Shown: positions 60,435-64,000 of the stretch, one piece after another
Layout: every line of letters begins with the position of its first letter
Numbering within the stretch: position 1 is the first letter of the stretch
NCBI RefSeq assembly: GCF_004758605.1
Contig: NZ_CP038510.1
Coordinates: 794,501 to 858,500 of the forward strand
Length of the DNA: 64,000 nt
Direction of reading: 5' to 3'
Origin: Deinococcus metallilatus
GTDB taxonomy: Bacteria > Deinococcota > Deinococci > Deinococcales > Deinococcaceae
Translations under genes and position numbers: made by a program
The notes under the pieces: model-generated
Seen by the model: only the letters and a program-made list of their open reading frames with translations
The model's database searches: none
Told to the model about the DNA's origin: nothing

Positions 60435-62309
60435 ATGACTGCCGCACCCCATCCGCGCGTCTCGGTGTTGATGCCCACCTTCAAGCAGGCCCACTTCCTG
60501 CCCCGCGCCATCGAGAGTCTGCTGGCACAGTCCCTCCCCGACTGGGAATTGATCGTGGTGGACGACGGCTCGCCCGACGACACCGCCCAGGTCATCCAGC
60601 CCTACCTCGCTGACCCCCGCATCGCCTATCACCGTCTCGAACGCAATCAAGGTCTTGGGGCTGCACTGAACCACGCACTGTCGCTGGCTCAAGCCCCGCT
60701 GGTCGCCTACCTCCCCTCCGATGACGTGTATTACCGCGAGCATCTGGAGCAGTTGGCGGACGCGCTGGCCGCCCATCCCGAAGCTTCACTGGCCTCTTCC
60801 GGCGTGCGCCACCACTACAACAAGGCGGCGGCAGGCCAGATTGACGGCGAGCCGCTGCAACTCGTGCAGGTGATGCACCGCCGCACCGGGGACCGCTGGC
60901 TGGAGCGGGGCGAACTGACGACGGACGACCTCGACCGGATGTACTGGCACCAGCTCAGGCGGCGTGGCCCGGCGGTCGGCACCGGGCAGGTGACGTGCGA
61001 GTGGGTGGATCACCCCGATCAGCGGCACAAGATCGTGCGGGAACCGGTGGGCGGCATCAACACCTACCGCGACTATTACGGCGTGCAGGAACCGCTGCGC
61101 TTCCATACGACGGTCGGCCACTTCATCGACGAGGTCGAACGCTACCGCAAGTACCGCGAACGCCCGCCCACGCCCCCCGCCCCGGACGGCTTGAAAATCC
61201 TGCTGGTCGGAGAACTTGCCTACAACCCCGAACGGGTGCTGGCACTGTCCGAGCAGGGGCACAAGCTCTACGGCCTGTGGATGGACAGACCGTACTGGTA
61301 CAACTGGGTCGGCCCGCTGCCCTTCGGCCACGTGCAGGACATTCCGCGCGAGAACTGGCAGGCGGCGGTGCGGGAGATCAAACCGGACGTGATCTACGGG
61401 CTGCTGAACTGGCAGGCGGTGCCGTTCGCGCACCACGTTCTGACCGAGAATCCCGGCGTGCCTTTCGTCTGGCATTTCAAGGAAGGCCCCTTCATCTGTC
61501 TGGAAAAGGGCACCTGGCGTGAGCTGCTGGAGCTGTACACGCGGGCTGACGGGCGCATCTATTCCAGCCGGGAGATGCAGGACTGGTTCGAGACGCTCTC
61601 GCCGGAACTCGCCGGGGGCCGCCCAACGCTGGTTCTCGACGGCGACCTGCCCAAGCGCGAGGGCGTGCAGGGGGAGCGTTCGCCCCGGCTGTCGGACAGC
61701 GACGGCGAGATTCACACCGTCGTGCCGGGCCGTCCCATCGGCCTGCATCCGGAAACCGTCGCCGACCTCGCCGCGCAGGGGATTCACCTGCACTTCTACG
61801 GCGAATTCACGCATGGGCAGTGGAAGGCGTGGATCGAGCGGACGAAGGGGCTGGCGGGCCGCTTCCTGCACCTGCACCCCAACGTGAACCAGGAAGACTG
61901 GGTGGCGGAGTTTTCGCGTTACGACGCGGGCTGGCTACACTTCTTCCGCAGCGAGAACGGCGGTGAGCTGCGGCGCGCCAACTGGGACGACCTGAACCTC
62001 CCCGCGCGGATGGCGACGCTGGCGGCGGCAGGCCTGCCGATGCTGCAAAGGAACAACACGGGGCATATCGTCGCCACGCAGAACCTCGCGCGGGAACTGG
62101 ACCTGGGCCTCTTCTTCGACGATATGGCGGACCTCAGCAGGCAGCTTCAGGACCGGGAGCGTCTCAGCCAGTTGCGCGAACACGTCTGGGCGGTGCGTGA
62201 CCAGTTCACCTTCGACCACCACGCGGACCGGCTGATCGCCTTTTTCCGTGAGGTGATCGGGGACCGCCCGGCGCAGACCGAAACCGCGGCGCTGCATCTG
62301 CCCCGCTGA
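60435..62309 (+). CDS. two-domain glycosyltransferase (GT2 plus GT-B-like), paralogue 2
   Basis: 624 aa, same architecture as 58189-60132 and clearly homologous throughout: [42 protein letters not shown] at 9-50, [15 protein letters not shown], then [32 protein letters not shown] and PFVWHFKEGPFICLEKGTWRELL. The linker between the domains differs most. ATG at 60435 has GGGGGAAGG upstream. Leads an operon with the EEP-fold and HAD genes (12-nt and 1-nt gaps). Confidence 0.86.
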   Translation: MTAAPHPRVSVLMPTFKQAHFLPRAIESLLAQSLPDWELIVVDDGSPDDTAQVIQPYLADPRIAYHRLERNQGLGAALNHALSLAQAPLVAYLPSDDVYYREHLEQLADALAAHPEASLASSGVRHHYNKAAAGQIDGEPLQLVQVMHRRTGDRWLERGELTTDDLDRMYWHQLRRRGPAVGTGQVTCEWVDHPDQRHKIVREPVGGINTYRDYYGVQEPLRFHTTVGHFIDEVERYRKYRERPPTPPAPDGLKILLVGELAYNPERVLALSEQGHKLYGLWMDRPYWYNWVGPLPFGHVQDIPRENWQAAVREIKPDVIYGLLNWQAVPFAHHVLTENPGVPFVWHFKEGPFICLEKGTWRELLELYTRADGRIYSSREMQDWFETLSPELAGGRPTLVLDGDLPKREGVQGERSPRLSDSDGEIHTVVPGRPIGLHPETVADLAAQGIHLHFYGEFTHGQWKAWIERTKGLAGRFLHLHPNVNQEDWVAEFSRYDAGWLHFFRSENGGELRRANWDDLNLPARMATLAAAGLPMLQRNNTGHIVATQNLARELDLGLFFDDMADLSRQLQDRERLSQLREHVWAVRDQFTFDHHADRLIAFFREVIGDRPAQTETAALHLPR

Positions 62310-62321
62310 AAGGAACTTTCG

Positions 62322-63062
62322 ATGACCAGCATTCTGACTCTGAACATCATGGGCTACGCCGACAAGCACGGCGCGTGGGACGAACGGCGCAAGCTGATCG
62401 AGCGTGTGATCAACGACACCCAGCCGGACATCATCGCGCTTCAGGCGGTGGCCCTCGACCCGCAGCGGCACCCGGACGACCAGGCCGCGCAACTGGCCGC
62501 GAGTCTGAACGGCTACCAGGCCGTGTTCGTCGCCGCGCAGACGCACGCGGACGGGCGGCAGGACGGCCCGGCCTTCCTGACCCGGGGGCCACTCCCCGAG
62601 GTGCAGCGGTTTGAACTGGGCCTGACACCGGAGCTGGAGGACACCAACCGCCGCGTGATGCTCCGGGGCCGTTTCAAGACGCCACAGGGACCGCTGGACG
62701 TGTTCAATGCCCACTTCTCCTGGGTGCCCGCGCAGCAGGAAGACAACGTGCGGGAGGCGCTGTCGGTGCTGGAGGGAACGGCAGGCCCGGCGTCCGTCCT
62801 GGTCGGTGACTTCAACATGCAGCCGGACAGCCCGTACCTGGGCGGGCTGCGCGAGGCCGAGTGGATCGACGCCTGGGCCCTGCTGCACGCGGGCGAGGAC
62901 GGCTTCACCTTCGTGGAGGACCGCGTCCCCAGCATCCGGATCGACTACGTCTGGACGCGCGGCGTGCGGGCGCGCGAGCTGGCGGTCGTGCTGGCCGAGG
63001 GGGAAGGCAAGGTGCGCGCCTCCGACCACGCGGGCCTGCTGGCGAGGCTGGAGCGGGTTTAA
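62322..63062 (+). CDS. endonuclease/exonuclease/phosphatase-fold protein lacking a metal-binding Glu
   Basis: 246 aa. EEP signatures: ILTLNIMG (4-11), NAHFSWVP, LVGDFNMQPDSP, IRIDYVWTRG and ASDHAGLLARL. The first motif normally reads LQEV, with the Glu holding the catalytic metal; here it is ALQAVAL (about 39-45), so the residue is Ala. The rest of the site is kept. Encoded in an operon with a glycosyltransferase and a sugar-phosphate mutase, so a phosphoesterase role in glycan or lipid metabolism, or a lost activity, is possible. Confidence 0.82.
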   Translation: MTSILTLNIMGYADKHGAWDERRKLIERVINDTQPDIIALQAVALDPQRHPDDQAAQLAASLNGYQAVFVAAQTHADGRQDGPAFLTRGPLPEVQRFELGLTPELEDTNRRVMLRGRFKTPQGPLDVFNAHFSWVPAQQEDNVREALSVLEGTAGPASVLVGDFNMQPDSPYLGGLREAEWIDAWALLHAGEDGFTFVEDRVPSIRIDYVWTRGVRARELAVVLAEGEGKVRASDHAGLLARLERV

Positions 63063-63063
63063 G

Positions 63064-63726
63064 GTGAATCTGGGCTTCATCTTCGATCTGGACGGCGTTC
63101 TGACGGATACGGTCGAACTGCACTATCACTCGTGGCAGCGGCTGGCGGAGGAGGAAGGCGTCCCCTTCTCCCGCGAGGCGAACGCGGCGCTGCTGGGCCG
63201 GACCCGCGAGGACGCGCTCGACCTGTGGCTGAACGGGCGCCCCTGTTCGCCGGAACAGCGCGCGGACCTGCTGTGGCGCAAGAACGCCTCTTTTCTGGAA
63301 GCCCTGGAGGGGCTGGGGCCGGGCGACCTGCTGCCCGGCGTGGCGGAATTGCTGCACGAGGCGCGGGAAAGGGGCGTCCGCCTGGGCCTGGCCTCTTCAA
63401 GCCGCAACGCGCGGCGGGTCTGTGACCGGCTGGGGGTGACGGCGCTCTTTGGCGCCTTCGCGGACGGCTCCAGCGTAGTGAATCCCAAGCCCGCGCCCGA
63501 CATCTTCCTGTGGGTGGCCGGACGCCTGGGCCTGCACCCCACCCGCTGCCTCGTGTTCGAGGATTCGGAGGCGGGGGTGCGGGCGGCGCTCGCGGGCGGC
63601 TTCCCGGTGGTGGGGCTGGGGGACCCGGCACGGGTGGGGCACGCAACGTGGGTCCGGCCCGACCTGAACGGCGCGACGGTGGAGGAGTTCGCCCGGCACC
63701 TCGACCCCCTCCCCGCCCTGTCCTGA
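63064..63726 (+). CDS. HAD-family beta-phosphoglucomutase-like protein
   Basis: 220 aa. HAD motif I IFDLDGVLTDTVELHYHSW (nucleophile Asp8 and general acid/base Asp10), motif II GLASSSRNA, motif III with KPAPDIFL, motif IV VFEDSEAGVRAALAGGFPVVGLG. The cap domain and TDTVELHYHSWQRLAEEEG match beta-phosphoglucomutase, which interconverts beta-glucose-1-phosphate and glucose-6-phosphate. Start GTG at 63064; no ATG fits. Adjacent to the EEP gene (1 nt). Confidence 0.88.
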   Translation: MNLGFIFDLDGVLTDTVELHYHSWQRLAEEEGVPFSREANAALLGRTREDALDLWLNGRPCSPEQRADLLWRKNASFLEALEGLGPGDLLPGVAELLHEARERGVRLGLASSSRNARRVCDRLGVTALFGAFADGSSVVNPKPAPDIFLWVAGRLGLHPTRCLVFEDSEAGVRAALAGGFPVVGLGDPARVGHATWVRPDLNGATVEEFARHLDPLPALS

Positions 63727-63742
63727 CCCCGGAGGTGAATCC

Positions 63743-64000
63743 TTGCCCGCCACCGATCTCCGTTACGAGCGCGTGACTCAACTGGTGAGTGACCGCACCG
63801 CCGAACTGCTCGCCGCGCCGACACTGGTCGTGAACCCCGAAGGCCGGGTGGTGGCGTCCAGCCGGCCCGAGTGGTGCGGCCTGCCGCTCTCGGCGCTGGA
63901 GGCGCTGGACGGCGCGCTGCCCATCCCCTTTCGCTTCGGCGGACAGGAAAGCCGGGTGCTGATCCTGCCCGCCGAGGGGGAACCGCTCTCGCCCCGGCTG
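63743..64000 (+). CDS. unidentified protein, 5' part only
   Basis: Open from TTG at 63743 (GGAGGTGA upstream) to the window end: LPATDLRYERVTQLVSDRTAELLAAPTLVVNPEGRVVASSRPEWCG... TLVVNPEGRVVASS followed by further strand-like segments recalls sensory input domains of CdaR/PucR-type or PAS-like regulators, but the diagnostic part lies outside the window. Probably the fourth gene of the operon starting at 60435. Confidence 0.55.
   Translation, partial: MPATDLRYERVTQLVSDRTAELLAAPTLVVNPEGRVVASSRPEWCGLPLSALEALDGALPIPFRFGGQESRVLILPAEGEPLSPRL

Overview
The window looks like chromosomal DNA of a Deinococcus. GC is very high. There is a MarR-family gene closely resembling the uric-acid sensor HucR known from D. 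radiodurans, several genes with a TANNNT -10 box only 7-9 nt before the ATG (the leaderless style common in Deinococcus), and many dispersed non-coding GC-rich repeats. Both ends of the window are cut: the left end inside a CRISPR array, the right end inside a gene.

Layout. 1-1946: CRISPR array (37-nt repeats, 33-36-nt spacers) whose eighth spacer is split by a 1.24-kb insertion carrying a HigB/HigA toxin-antitoxin pair and a broken integrase fragment, bounded by a 22-bp direct repeat. 1998-9449 (minus strand): glyoxylate-to-glycerate pathway (gcl, hyi, glxR, glycerate kinase), malate synthase aceB and an IclR-family regulator. 9625-10036: long dispersed repeat. 10258-17509 (plus): allantoin-degradation operon (second malate synthase, allC, allB, allE, malic enzyme, aquaporin). 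17629-19960: UDP-galactopyranose mutase and a glycosyltransferase. 20426-26704: MATE exporter, a minus-strand cluster of solute-binding protein, GlcD-like oxidase and phenylacetate-CoA ligase, and a patatin-like lipase. 26717-32049: glycerol regulon (SorC-family regulator, glpF, glpK, glpD). 32172-45810: purine catabolism (8-oxoguanine deaminase, purine permease, guaD, xdhC, xdhB, xdhA, HIU hydrolase, uricase, uraD, urate/xanthine permease, hucR). 45851-53698: TPR/HD-GYP protein, a lipoprotein, galT-galK, a VOC protein, tryptophan 2,3-dioxygenase and repeat-rich spacers. 53939-64000: sugar ABC transporter without its ATPase, two related two-domain glycosyltransferases, an EEP-fold protein, a beta-phosphoglucomutase-like HAD protein and the start of a further gene.

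How it works together. The two purine blocks form an almost complete route: guanine or 8-oxoguanine to xanthine/urate (GuaD, 8-oxoG deaminase, XdhABC), urate to allantoin (uricase, HIUH, UraD), allantoin to ureidoglycolate (AllB, AllC, AllE), then glyoxylate to malate and pyruvate (malate synthase, malic enzyme) or to 2-phosphoglycerate (Gcl, GlxR, glycerate kinase). No ureidoglycolate lyase is visible. An 18-bp site with HucR-type geometry lies in front of the urate operon, and a 14/18 match lies in front of the allantoin operon, suggesting one urate-responsive regulon.

The observations most worth follow-up are the toxin-antitoxin element inside a CRISPR spacer, a triple-nested stem with a terminator-like tail in the xdhA leader starting at its predicted transcription start, the aquaporin with a plant-TIP-like selectivity filter at the end of the allantoin operon, and paired operators 21 bp apart in the glycerol regulon.
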